DNA from: Deltaproteobacteria bacterium | Lineage (GTDB): Bacteria; Desulfobacterota; Desulfobacteria; Desulfobacterales; JAFDCJ01 | DNA: 20,138 nucleotides | Direction: 5' to 3' | Assembly (NCBI GenBank): GCA_024277475.1 | Contig: JAJRVC010000014.1 | Location: 1 to 20,138, forward strand | Shown: piece by piece, positions 7,490-15,294 of the stretch | How positions within the stretch are numbered: position 1 is the stretch's first letter | Layout: every line of letters starts with the position of its first letter | Notes under the pieces: generated by a model | Database searches by the model: none | Told to the model about the DNA's origin: nothing | What the model saw: the letters and a program-made list of their open reading frames with translations, nothing else | Position numbers and translations under genes: made by a program

Positions 7490-8446
7490 TCAACCCGTAT
7501 GGACAAAAAGCACATTTTCTTCTTTGGTGAAATATCCTTTGCGGACCAGATCGATTAATCCGGCGATGGCTTTTCCGGTATAGACCGGATCCATCAAAAT
7601 GCCTTCGAGCCTGGCCAGCATACGAACGGCCTCTGCCATCTGTGGGGTGGGCTGTGAATACCCCGGCCCTACATATTCGTCAAAACACAATACAGCCTCC
7701 CTGGGAATCTTAGATTTGATGCCGACATGCGCTGCTGTCTGGTTAACGAGATGATAGACCAGTTCTTCCTGGGCATCTTTCGGTCGGCTGACATTGACAC
7801 CGATGACGGGAATATTGCTGTTGTTGCCGTAAAATCCGGTGACCAAACCGGCGTGGGTTCCAGTGCTGCCGCTGGCACAAACCACCCGATCGATTTTAAG
7901 ATCCTGTTCAAACATTTGACATAGGATTTCTTCGGCACAGGCTACATAGCCTGTGGCACCAATGGGATTGGACCCGCCCCCGGGAATGACATAGCCTTTG
8001 CGCCCTTCAGCTTCGAGGTCGTCGGCAACCAGCTGCATTTCCTTGGCCATGTCGGAGCCGCCGGGGACCACTTTGATCTTTTCAACTCCGAGCAGTCTGA
8101 AAAGAAAATTGTTTCCGCCGGCTTCCGGGTTGTAACTGCCGGGCACCCGTTCTTCTAATATCAGTTGGCATTTCATGCCTTCCTTTACCGCCGCCGCCAA
8201 TGTTAAGCGGCAATGGTTTGACTGCACCGCTCCACAGGTGACCAGCGTATCGGCACCGCACGCCAAGGCATCGGCTACCAGGAATTCCAGTTTTCGGGTT
8301 TTATTGCCGCCGCCGGCAAGGCCTAAAAGATCGTCGCGTTTCATATAAATGCTCGGACCCCCCAAGGCCTCCGAGAGACGCGAGAGTTTTTCAATCGGGG
8401 TTTTTCCTGCGGTGTAACGTCTGCGGGGGAATTTAGTGAGATTCAT
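7490..8446 (-). CDS. PLP-dependent D-cysteine desulfhydrase / ACC deaminase family protein, ended early by an in-frame TGA
   Basis: A fold-type II PLP enzyme of 318 residues. The PLP lysine is K49 in GGGNKTRKLE, the substrate loop is QSNHCR at 75-80, and the phosphate loop is SGSTGTHAGL at 192-201. A GGAG site precedes the ATG. The family breaks D-cysteine (or ACC, or cysteate in CuyA relatives) into a keto acid, ammonia and sulfide or sulfite. The frame ends at TGA (7490-7492) inside the conserved C-terminal motif HTGG: VLFVHTG then stop. The same frame continues SPALQVYMKEIL to TAA at 7451-7453, exactly the expected family tail. Replacing TGA by GGA (one base) gives a normal 331-residue protein. 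Either a recent nonsense mutation, a sequencing error or read-through is possible. The racemase gene follows. Confidence 0.85.
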   Translation of the reverse strand: MNLTKFPRRRYTAGKTPIEKLSRLSEALGGPSIYMKRDDLLGLAGGGNKTRKLEFLVADALACGADTLVTCGAVQSNHCRLTLAAAVKEGMKCQLILEERVPGSYNPEAGGNNFLFRLLGVEKIKVVPGGSDMAKEMQLVADDLEAEGRKGYVIPGGGSNPIGATGYVACAEEILCQMFEQDLKIDRVVCASGSTGTHAGLVTGFYGNNSNIPVIGVNVSRPKDAQEELVYHLVNQTAAHVGIKSKIPREAVLCFDEYVGPGYSQPTPQMAEAVRMLARLEGILMDPVYTGKAIAGLIDLVRKGYFTKEENVLFVHTG

Positions 8447-8625
8447 ATTTCAACTCCTTCTGATTCATCAAATGATTAGGACACGGATTTCAACAGATTT
8501 TTTCTAACGGGCCGGGATTCTTTACTTATGATAGTCGAAAGATTTCAAAAAAAAAATAGGCTGTCAACACTTTCTTTTCCACCTTCGGCACACCTTTCGT
8601 GTTGATTTCCCCGATGAATCCGGGC

Positions 8626-8654
8626 TTGACGGCAAAAGGTCTGGAATGTATGGT
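8626..8654 (+). promoter_or_regulatory. Candidate sigma70-type promoter for the DMT transporter gene
   Basis: TTGACG (8626-8631) and TATGGT (8649-8654) are separated by 17 bases and lie about 60 bases before the transporter start. The -35 box matches the consensus at 5 of 6 positions and the -10 box at 4 of 6. It sits in the 267-base gap between divergent genes; an isolated TTGACA on the minus strand (8562-8567) has no good -10 partner. Confidence 0.45.
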
Positions 8655-8713
8655 CTGCATTGGTTGGAGTTGGGTGGTTGAGCCGGTTTATTAGAAGTAA
8701 ACACCGTTGTTGA

Positions 8714-9625
8714 ATGTCTTCTATGAATACACAAACTTTGAAATCCGATGCGTTGTTGCTGATTACCGCTGCTATCTGGGGATTAGCTTTCGTGGCCCAA
8801 CGGGTCGGGATGGATTATCTGGGACCGTTTAGTTTTAGCGGGGTGCGGTTTGCTCTGAGTGCGTTTTCACTACTGCCACTCTTGTTCCTCAGCAGAGAGG
8901 AACATACTGCAATGGAAAACATTCAGCCAGGCCTCAGTTTAAAAATGATTTTATCCGGCGGATTTTTGGCTGGTTTCATACTTTTTATGGGCATTTCCCT
9001 GCAACAGGTAGGCCTGGTTTACACCACCGCCGGTAAAGCCGGTTTTATTACCTGTCTTTATGTGATCATCGTTCCGATGATGGCCCTTTTCTGGAAGCAA
9101 CCAACCACCCTCGGGACCTGGTTAGGCGCAGTTTGTGCCGTCATCGGGCTTTACCTGTTAAGTGTTACTGAAGCATTTACCATTGAATATGGTGATCTGC
9201 TCGAATTTTTCGGTGCATCCTTCTTTGCGGCCCATGTCATCGTAATTGGATGGCTGTCGCCTAAAATTCAACCCGTCAGACTGGCATTCTGCCAATTTGT
9301 AACCTGCTCGATTTTAAGTCTGGTTACAGCCGCACTTGTTGAAAAGATCACCTTGAATGGTCTCATTCAGGCAAGTTGGCCTCTTTTTTATGGTGGGGTT
9401 ATCTCAGGGGGGCTGGGGTATACATTACAGGTAATCGCACAAAGGCATACCCATGCAGCGCATGCCTCAATTCTCATGAGCTTGGAAGGGGTGTTCGCCG
9501 CCATTGGAGGTTGGCTTTTATTAGGTGAGATCCTCAGCTTGCGAGGACTCATCGGCTGTGGGTTTATGCTTACCGGAATGTTGCTGTCACAGCTTTGGGG
9601 CGTGGCTGGTAAGGATGCTTATTAA
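8714..9625 (+). CDS. DMT superfamily (EamA) transporter (303 aa)
   Basis: An inner-membrane protein of about ten hydrophobic helices arranged as two EamA repeats. The first begins DALLLITAAIWGLAFVAQRV with GPFSFSGVRFALSA, the family's usual opening. The second ends with HASILMSLEGVFAAIGGWLL followed by GEILSLRGLIGCGFML, typical of the last repeat. Members mostly export amino acids or related metabolites. The ribosome site is weak; ATG at 8723 is an alternative start. It diverges from the desulfhydrase/racemase pair, so export of an amino acid or of a product of that pair is possible, but this is only inferred from position. Confidence 0.9.
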   Translation: MSSMNTQTLKSDALLLITAAIWGLAFVAQRVGMDYLGPFSFSGVRFALSAFSLLPLLFLSREEHTAMENIQPGLSLKMILSGGFLAGFILFMGISLQQVGLVYTTAGKAGFITCLYVIIVPMMALFWKQPTTLGTWLGAVCAVIGLYLLSVTEAFTIEYGDLLEFFGASFFAAHVIVIGWLSPKIQPVRLAFCQFVTCSILSLVTAALVEKITLNGLIQASWPLFYGGVISGGLGYTLQVIAQRHTHAAHASILMSLEGVFAAIGGWLLLGEILSLRGLIGCGFMLTGMLLSQLWGVAGKDAY

Positions 9626-9762
9626 TCCCCTGACCCGTCGCGGAGAACCAAAAAAGATTAAAATATGTTTTTCATAAAATGTCGTAGATCCGCCTGGAGG
9701 GCAAGGATATTACAATTAAAATTTTAACCCGGACAAGCCGAAATTGATTATTTATTTTTTCT

Positions 9763-10488
9763 ATGAATGATGAACTTACCAAAATAGAGTGTGCTAATAT
9801 CGATGCCGCCGAGATTGCCAAATTTGAGGCCATGGCTCCGATCTGGTGGGATAAAAAAGGTGCCTTCAAAGCCCTGCATGACATTAATGTACTGCGGTTG
9901 GACTATATCAACGAGCGGGCCCCTTTGGACGGTAAGCGCGTTTTGGATGTAGGTTGTGGAGGCGGAATCCTTTCCGAAGCCATGGCGGTGTCGGGGGCTG
10001 AGGTGACGGGAATCGATATGGGGGCAGCACCTCTGGCGGTGGCAAAATTACACCTGAAGGAATCCGGCCTGTCGGTGGATTATCAGCATGCTACGGCTGA
10101 AGAATTTTCGGAAATCCACCCGGGCGGTTTTGATGTGGTCACCTGCCTGGAGTTGCTGGAACATGTACCCGACCCGTCTTCAGTGGTTTTGGCCTGTAAA
10201 AAATTGGTCAAACCCGGTGGTCATGTGTTTTTCGCCACCCTCAACCGTAACCCGAAATCATTTCTATTTGCCATCATCGCTGCCGAATACATTCTGGGTC
10301 TGGTACGAAAAGGCACGCATACGTACAGCAAGTTCATCAAACCCTCTGAGCTTGAGCAATGGGCAATAACCGCCGGCTTGACTTTTCAGGACCTGACCGG
10401 GCTGCATTATAACCCGTTTTTTCGCAGATATTCCCTTGGCGGCAATACCCATGTCAACTACCTGATTTATTTCCGTAAAAAATTATGA
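9763..10488 (+). CDS. ubiG: UbiG-like class I SAM-dependent O-methyltransferase (241 aa)
   Basis: The N-terminus has [20 protein letters not shown] followed by [13 protein letters not shown], the diagnostic region of UbiG (W-D-x-x-G-x-F-K-x-L-H-x-I-N-x-x-R). Motif I is [16 protein letters not shown] (residues 60-75) and the post-motif is [10 protein letters not shown] (129-138). UbiG proteins methylate ring hydroxyls of ubiquinone precursors. The C-terminal block [13 protein letters not shown] is also typical. Length equals the family's. No Shine-Dalgarno is visible before the ATG at 9763; the upstream sequence is T-rich. No other quinone gene is nearby, and Desulfobacterota normally use menaquinone, so the actual substrate may differ from ubiquinone. 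Confidence 0.88.
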   Translation: MNDELTKIECANIDAAEIAKFEAMAPIWWDKKGAFKALHDINVLRLDYINERAPLDGKRVLDVGCGGGILSEAMAVSGAEVTGIDMGAAPLAVAKLHLKESGLSVDYQHATAEEFSEIHPGGFDVVTCLELLEHVPDPSSVVLACKKLVKPGGHVFFATLNRNPKSFLFAIIAAEYILGLVRKGTHTYSKFIKPSELEQWAITAGLTFQDLTGLHYNPFFRRYSLGGNTHVNYLIYFRKKL

Positions 10489-10580
10489 GCGACCTGTTGC
10501 CGTGGGTGTCATCCGTTAATTTTTCACGCTGAATTGAATGAAAATGCACAATGTCAGTGGCCGGTTGTGTGTTGGTCGTT

Positions 10581-10592
10581 GTGTCCGGACAC
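10581..10592. other. 12-bp perfect palindrome GTGTCCGGACAC
   Basis: It lies in the 156-base gap between the convergent methyltransferase and ribbon-helix-helix-like genes. A short A/T-rich hairpin (AAAAGG-ATGT-CCTTTT, 10629-10644) abuts the latter's stop codon and may act as a weak terminator. The palindrome could be a protein-binding site, but no promoter is seen beside it. Confidence 0.3.
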
Positions 10593-10644
10593 TTTAGGTG
10601 GCCTTGTTCTGTTAATAAACAATCCACGAAAAGGATGTCCTTTT

Positions 10645-11061
10645 TCATAGAAATAAATCAAGCTGAACACCTTTGGAAATTCGGTATGGATCGTTTTTAA
10701 GAATTTTGAACTCCTCATCATCGGGTTCCAGCATGATTTGGCCGTGCAATGCACAAAATGATATGTAAAAGCCTTTTTGGAAACCGCGTCTGAATGCGTA
10801 ATCATATTTGGCTTCTTTTTTTTTCAAAGATTTTATTTTTTCACTGAGAACCTTGACAGATTCCTCGGTGTAGATTGCATTTTCTAATGCGTCTTCGACA
10901 AAATCTATTAATCGCCGGCCTTCTTTATCGCAAAATTTGCGAAGCAGCTCATACAGCGCGTCATCAATTTTAATCGGGGTTTTGCTTTCGTCTTTTGAAG
11001 AATGATATTTCACTATGAACTCCCATAATGGACCCTTATGAATCTTGTAAAATTTTGACAA
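10645..11061 (-). CDS. Small ribbon-helix-helix-like protein of unknown function
   Basis: Residues 28-62 (TPIKIDDALYELLRKF, then EGRRLIDFVEDALENAI) show a short strand followed by two helices, the pattern of ribbon-helix-helix DNA-binding proteins. Residues 66-87 are a charged helix that may form a coiled coil. The C-terminus (GVQLDLFL) is hydrophobic. The listed start is TTG at 11061, overlapping the phosphatase gene by 26 bases. A better start may be GTG at 11013 (V17), which has GGGAG six bases upstream and would give 122 residues. The overlap or 22-base gap suggests translation coupled to the phosphatase. It may regulate the cluster or act as its partner. No named family is recognised. 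Confidence 0.6.
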   Translation of the reverse strand: MSKFYKIHKGPLWEFIVKYHSSKDESKTPIKIDDALYELLRKFCDKEGRRLIDFVEDALENAIYTEESVKVLSEKIKSLKKKEAKYDYAFRRGFQKGFYISFCALHGQIMLEPDDEEFKILKNDPYRISKGVQLDLFL

Positions 11062-12469
11062 CCACCAGGGTCATGTCATCTTCGGATTTAACTCCCTGCC
11101 GGAATAGATCCAGCGCCGTGAATACGGCTTTCAGAATTTTTGCAGAGCTCTCCGAGGCATTCCTGCGAATGATGTTTCGGAGAGAATCCTGACCGAACAT
11201 TTTACCGTAGCGATTGCGGGCTTCGCGAATGCCGTCCGTGGCGATGACAATGATTTGGCCGGGTTCAATCTCACGCTGTTTTTCCACGTATTCAGTTTCT
11301 TTGAAAATCCCCAGCGGTAAATTGCCCTCGCCGGAGAGATCGCCAAAGTTATCGGTGGCAGGGTCATACACAAGTGCGGGTTCATGGCCGGCGTTCAACC
11401 AGAGCATGCGTCTGTTGCGACGGTCGAACTCAGCATAAAACATGGTCATGAATCGGCCTGAATCTTCGACATCCCTGAAAAGCTGGCGATTTACATAAGA
11501 GGCAATTTCTGCAACACTGCCCATCCGGGAAGAATGCCCGCGGATAATCGCACGGGCTGTAGCCATAAGCAATGCCGAGGGAATGCCGTGATCCGAGACA
11601 TCACCCACCACCACTCTGATTTTTCCTTCAGCGTGATGATCGCTATTTAGAAAATCATAATAATCGCCGCCGGTTTCATCGCAATAGACACTTTTTCCGG
11701 TGATATCCAATTCTTTAACGGCAGGATTGGTCTTGGGCAGCAGATTCTGTTGGACTTCCATGGCCAGTGAAAGCGAATGGCGCACCCGCCGATGTTCCTT
11801 GTCCAATGTCGCCATCGCACGCTCGCGTTCCTCTACGAAATATCTAAGCAGAATAAAAACGATTGCCGAAACGCCGCCGATATTCATTACAAATGAGATG
11901 GTTGTTACAAGCGGCGGCAAGGATGCATGTAAAACATCTCTTCCGCCCGTGATACCCGAGAGAACCACTAACAGCATATAGGCCAGAAACCAGGGTATTG
12001 ACCGCATCGTTCCGGCGAACATCAAAGCACCGATGGGAGAAAGGATCGCCCAGAGAATAACCGCACCGGAAAGAGCAAACCCACCGAGACTCCACTGAAG
12101 GAAAAAAGGTAAAAACAGGATCAGTACGAGTTGAATGTAACACAAAATCCCGTAGCGTCTTGAGCGCAAAAAGTAAAGTATGGCGGCGCCTGATATTGCC
12201 GAATAAGCCAGGGGGATGCTGCCGGCTAATGGGAAACCCAATGCCAGGTAAGCACTACCCCATAGTAAGCCCAAGACCGTATAGATACCGGCCAGAAGGA
12301 GCAACACGACCTTGCGCAGTCGCTGCTCCTCCATATCGGTTGAGAGCCTGCGATCATCGGGCAGACAGTATAACCATGAATGCAATCGGTTTATAAGTTT
12401 TCCCAGGCAGCTATTTAATTTTCCGGATCTGGTTGCACCAGGCCAGGTCTTCGATTTCGTTGATTTCAC
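11036..12469 (-). CDS. Membrane-anchored SpoIIE/RsbU-type PP2C serine phosphatase (477 aa)
   Basis: The N-terminal half has about six transmembrane segments (residues ~52-210), then a linker helix and AMEVQQNLLP (237-246) as at the start of RsbU-type domains. The PP2C-like domain shows GGDYYDF (268-273 region), GDVSDHGIPSALLMA (289-303), NAGHEPALVYD (359-369), TDGIREA (411-417) and DDMT (464-467). The metal-binding aspartates of these motifs are all present. Such enzymes dephosphorylate anti-sigma-antagonist proteins in response to a membrane signal. No receiver or HAMP domain is evident, so the sensor is the membrane part itself. The start is GTG at 12469 without a clear ribosome site; M46 (12334) is a possible alternative. 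It follows pilT by 149 bases and overlaps the next gene. Confidence 0.9.
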   Translation of the reverse strand: MKSTKSKTWPGATRSGKLNSCLGKLINRLHSWLYCLPDDRRLSTDMEEQRLRKVVLLLLAGIYTVLGLLWGSAYLALGFPLAGSIPLAYSAISGAAILYFLRSRRYGILCYIQLVLILFLPFFLQWSLGGFALSGAVILWAILSPIGALMFAGTMRSIPWFLAYMLLVVLSGITGGRDVLHASLPPLVTTISFVMNIGGVSAIVFILLRYFVEERERAMATLDKEHRRVRHSLSLAMEVQQNLLPKTNPAVKELDITGKSVYCDETGGDYYDFLNSDHHAEGKIRVVVGDVSDHGIPSALLMATARAIIRGHSSRMGSVAEIASYVNRQLFRDVEDSGRFMTMFYAEFDRRNRRMLWLNAGHEPALVYDPATDNFGDLSGEGNLPLGIFKETEYVEKQREIEPGQIIVIATDGIREARNRYGKMFGQDSLRNIIRRNASESSAKILKAVFTALDLFRQGVKSEDDMTLVVVKILQDS

Positions 12470-12618
12470 TTAAGTGTCCATACCTCTTTGCTGTACTTTT
12501 GCGGACAAGACCGCCGATTTCCGGAATTATCTATTGTGACCGCCTCCCCTCAGTCTCAGGACCGGCATCACGTCCGAGTCGATATCGAACCGGGTTCATC
12601 CAAAAGGTTACAAGAAAT

Positions 12619-13662
12619 TCAAGCAAACAAATTTTTATCAATGGCCTTTTCATAGGCCGCCTCCCGGGTTATCTCGCCTTCTTCTATGAGCTGCTTTAAA
12701 TGTTGATCCATGCTCTGCATGCCGGAAGTGGAACCTGTCTGGATAAGGGAGTCAATTTGCGAAAACTTTGCTTCCCTGATCATATTGGCGAGAGCGGGAG
12801 ACCCAATCAGGATCTCAACTGCTGCACGTCTGCCCCTATCGTCCTTGGTTTTTACAAGTTGCTGGGCGATAACCGCACGCAATGATTCAGAGAGCATTGT
12901 CCGTGTCTGACCCTGTTGGTCGGCGGGGAAGGCGTTGATAATACGGTCAATCGTTTTGGGTGCACTGTTCGTATGGAGGGTGCCAAACACCAGAATACCG
13001 AGTTCGGCACAGGTCAGGGCCAGTGAAATGGTTTCCAAATCACGCATTTCTCCGACAAGGATAATATTCGGATCCTCACGGCTGGCAACTTCAAGCGCCT
13101 TTGCAAAGCTATTTGCATGGCTGCCGATTTCACGCTGGGTAAAAATGCATTTTTTGTTGAGATGGACAAATTCAAGAGGATCTTCGATGGTAATGATGTG
13201 GGCGTCGCGCCTTTCATTGATATAGTCGATCATTGCAGCAAGGGTTGTGGATTTGCCGCTTCCCGTAGGGCCGGTTACAAGAACCAGACCCTTATTGAAT
13301 TCAGCAATGGTCTTGATGGATTCCGGCAGCTTTAACTCTTCCAGCGTTAAAATCTTGGTAGGGATAATGCGAAATACGGCTCCAATACCGTGATGTTGGT
13401 ATAAAAAATTACAGCGAAAGCGGCCGACCCCATCAAGCTCATAGGCCATGTCAAAATCGCGATTTTTTTTCAGATAGGTCTGTTGTTCGGGAGAAAGTAT
13501 TTCAAACAAAATTTTAAGGTTTGATTCCGGAGTAAGGACCGGGTATTCCAATGCAACCAGAACCCCGCGGTGGCGAATTAAGGGGGGAAAGCCGACAACC
13601 ATGTGAAGATCACTGGCCCCGTTTGCCTTCATCTCCTCAAAATAGGTATCGATCATAGCCAT
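12619..13662 (-). CDS. pilT: PilT-type twitching motility ATPase (347 aa)
   Basis: A complete PilT-like hexameric ATPase acting at the base of type IV pili to drive retraction. Walker A is GPTGSGKST (131-139), the Asp box is ITIEDPLEF (157-165), Walker B is ILVGEMRD (201-208) and the His box is TLHTNSA (228-234, H230). The N-terminal PAS-like part has ASDLHMVVGFPPLIR. GAGGA lies about ten bases upstream of the ATG. It sits between a divergent paralogue and the phosphatase gene on the same strand. No pilin or pilus assembly genes are in the window, so the machinery must be encoded elsewhere. Paralogy means it may be a specialised PilT rather than the main one. Confidence 0.92.
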   Translation of the reverse strand: MAMIDTYFEEMKANGASDLHMVVGFPPLIRHRGVLVALEYPVLTPESNLKILFEILSPEQQTYLKKNRDFDMAYELDGVGRFRCNFLYQHHGIGAVFRIIPTKILTLEELKLPESIKTIAEFNKGLVLVTGPTGSGKSTTLAAMIDYINERRDAHIITIEDPLEFVHLNKKCIFTQREIGSHANSFAKALEVASREDPNIILVGEMRDLETISLALTCAELGILVFGTLHTNSAPKTIDRIINAFPADQQGQTRTMLSESLRAVIAQQLVKTKDDRGRRAAVEILIGSPALANMIREAKFSQIDSLIQTGSTSGMQSMDQHLKQLIEEGEITREAAYEKAIDKNLFA

Positions 13663-13805
13663 ATTACTAATTTCCTCATGAATAGAACGTCTCGTTATTC
13701 CTCAAACTTGCTGAAGATGTGTTGTTTTTGAAGCTACCCGTATTGTCGGGCCGGAGGGTGTGACGGCACGAAGCAATTTTGAACAGCCCAATTGGGTCAA
13801 AACCG

Positions 13806-14882
13806 CTAGGTCTCTTTTTTTACTTCATCCTGTACAAATTTTTCAAAAAGCTTCGGGTCGTTCGCATATTTCAGTGCCGTTTGGGCACCAATTTTTCCTT
13901 CCTGGAGCAAAGAAAGAATGCATTCGTCCATAATCTGCATGCCAACGATTTTTCCGGTTTGCATCATAGACGGAATCTGAAATGTCTTTCCGTCCCGGAT
14001 TAACTTTGACATCGGAACCGTTCCAATTAGTATCTCCGTTGCCAACGCCATACTTTTTTCGTTCGCAGCGGGAATAAGACGCTGGGTAATTACTGCCCGA
14101 AAAGATTCACCAAGCATAGTACGGATTTGATTCTGTTCATTTGGAGGATACGCATCGATAATACGGTCAATTGTTTTGGGCGCGCTGAAGGTTGCCATGG
14201 TTCCGATGACAAGATGGCCGGTTTCGGCGGCGGCAATCGCCATGGATATCGTATCAAGACTTCTCAATTCGCCGATTACGATTACATCCGGATCTTCCCG
14301 CAGCGCAGCCCGCAGCGCATTTTCGTAAGATAAGGTATCTCTGGCCAATTGTCGCTGATTGACTACGCCACGTTTTTTGGGATGAATAAATTCAATCGGA
14401 TCTTCGATCGTAAGGATATGGTGGGCTCTATTGGTATTAATATAATCCACCATGCCTGCGAGGGTCGTTGATTTTCCCTGCCCGGTTGCACCGGTCACCA
14501 GAATGAGCCCCTGGTGGTTATCGAGGACCTTGGTGACGACATCGGGCAGGCCAAGTTCCTCCAGCGTTTTAATTTGCGGCGGGATTACCCTGAAAACAGC
14601 GCTCCACCCGGTGTTGTGCATCATTGCACTGCCACGAAATCGGCCAAGTTCAGATATTTCATAAGCAAAATCAAGCTGTTTGTCATCCATGAGCTTTTTT
14701 TTCTGCTCCCCGGTAAGTATTTCAAATATAATCCGGCGGGCACTGTCCGGGGATAGCTTATCGCTCTTCGATTTTATCATTCTTGCCAGTCGCCTGATAA
14801 CAATGGGCTCACCGGGAACAATGTGAACATCAGAAGCATTTAAATTTATTGCAGCTTCGAAGATTTTATCCAATTGGGCCAT
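13806..14882 (-). CDS. PilT-like ATPase paralogue with altered His box (358 aa)
   Basis: It is collinear with the neighbouring PilT without gaps up to the His box. It has ASDVHIVPGEPIVIR at the N-terminus, Walker A GATGQGKST (131-139), Asp box LTIEDPIEF (157-165) and Walker B VIVIGELRS (200-208). The His box reads TMATFSA (228-234), so the conserved histidine is Ala230; the arginine-aspartate after Walker B is Arg-Ser. The charged tail (FVQDEVKKET) is extra. Intact Walker motifs suggest nucleotide binding; the missing histidine suggests altered hydrolysis or an accessory, PilU-like role in a mixed retraction motor. AAGGA lies six bases before the ATG. The small-protein gene upstream is 65 bases away. 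Confidence 0.88.
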   Translation of the reverse strand: MAQLDKIFEAAINLNASDVHIVPGEPIVIRRLARMIKSKSDKLSPDSARRIIFEILTGEQKKKLMDDKQLDFAYEISELGRFRGSAMMHNTGWSAVFRVIPPQIKTLEELGLPDVVTKVLDNHQGLILVTGATGQGKSTTLAGMVDYINTNRAHHILTIEDPIEFIHPKKRGVVNQRQLARDTLSYENALRAALREDPDVIVIGELRSLDTISMAIAAAETGHLVIGTMATFSAPKTIDRIIDAYPPNEQNQIRTMLGESFRAVITQRLIPAANEKSMALATEILIGTVPMSKLIRDGKTFQIPSMMQTGKIVGMQIMDECILSLLQEGKIGAQTALKYANDPKLFEKFVQDEVKKET

Positions 14883-14947
14883 AAGAATTCCTTATTTAAT
14901 TCTCCGCCGGGGGATCCGGGTTGAGTATGAAGACATCTGATTGCTGT

Positions 14948-15196
14948 TTAGGCTGCGCTGGAAAGTCCGGTCGGCAAAATGATTTCAATATTATCCCGAT
15001 GAACATTAAGAAATGAGGTTTTAAGAATTTTCTGGTTGTTTCTGTCCAATACTTCAGCGTTTGTTACCGCTATAAAAGATCCGGCTTCGGCAAGGTAATC
15101 CGTTAACCGGCCCCCCTGAAATAGCTCGATTATACCGGTAATCCGATAATTACCGGTAAAAATCGTTACCCCCATCTTATCTTCATGCTCGTTCAC
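14948..15196 (-). CDS. Small beta-rich protein of unknown function (82 aa)
   Basis: Start is GTG at 15196, supported by GGAGGG seven bases upstream. The protein alternates short strands: MGVTIFTGNYRITGIIEL, then GGRLTDYLAEAG, FIAVTNAEVLD and FLNVHRDNIEIILP. The GRLTDYL motif followed by a strand carrying FIAVTNAEV resembles a family of small uncharacterised bacterial proteins with an RLSDYLN-like motif, but I cannot name it with confidence. No signal peptide or membrane segment is seen. It precedes the two pilT genes on the same strand, which suggests a role in pilus or surface control. The 98-base gap to the carbamoyltransferase gene upstream shows no convincing promoter. Confidence 0.7.
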   Translation of the reverse strand: MNEHEDKMGVTIFTGNYRITGIIELFQGGRLTDYLAEAGSFIAVTNAEVLDRNNQKILKTSFLNVHRDNIEIILPTGLSSAA

Positions 15197-15294
15197 AATT
15201 CAACCCTCCACATTATAAATAGTTTGTAGTTGCCCCGGATCAGAGCCTGACCGGTGACGGTTATAAATCGCGGCTGTTGATAAATGGCAATCAT

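Noticed and set aside
7451..7492. Selenocysteine insertion at the TGA of the desulfhydrase-like gene
   Set aside because: The codon replaces a structural glycine, and no clear SECIS-type stem-loop follows; a nonsense mutation or sequence error is simpler.
10454..10648. Minus-strand 64-codon frame with an ATGA overlap to the RHH-like gene stop
   Set aside because: The overlap is suggestive, but there is no ribosome site, the composition is not protein-like, and it runs into the 3' end of the methyltransferase gene.
12470..12618. Possible short coding remnant before the phosphatase gene
   Set aside because: One frame looks weakly protein-like near the GTG start, but it has no start signal and overlaps the phosphatase N-terminus.
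13787..13796. CCCAATTGGG palindrome after the second PilT gene
   Set aside because: Only ten bases, no extended stem, no T-run; expected by chance in a window of this size.
15212..15217. Perfect TATAAT on the minus strand before the small beta protein
   Set aside because: No -35 partner at 16-18 bases, and a start site there would leave almost no leader and cut into the ribosome site.
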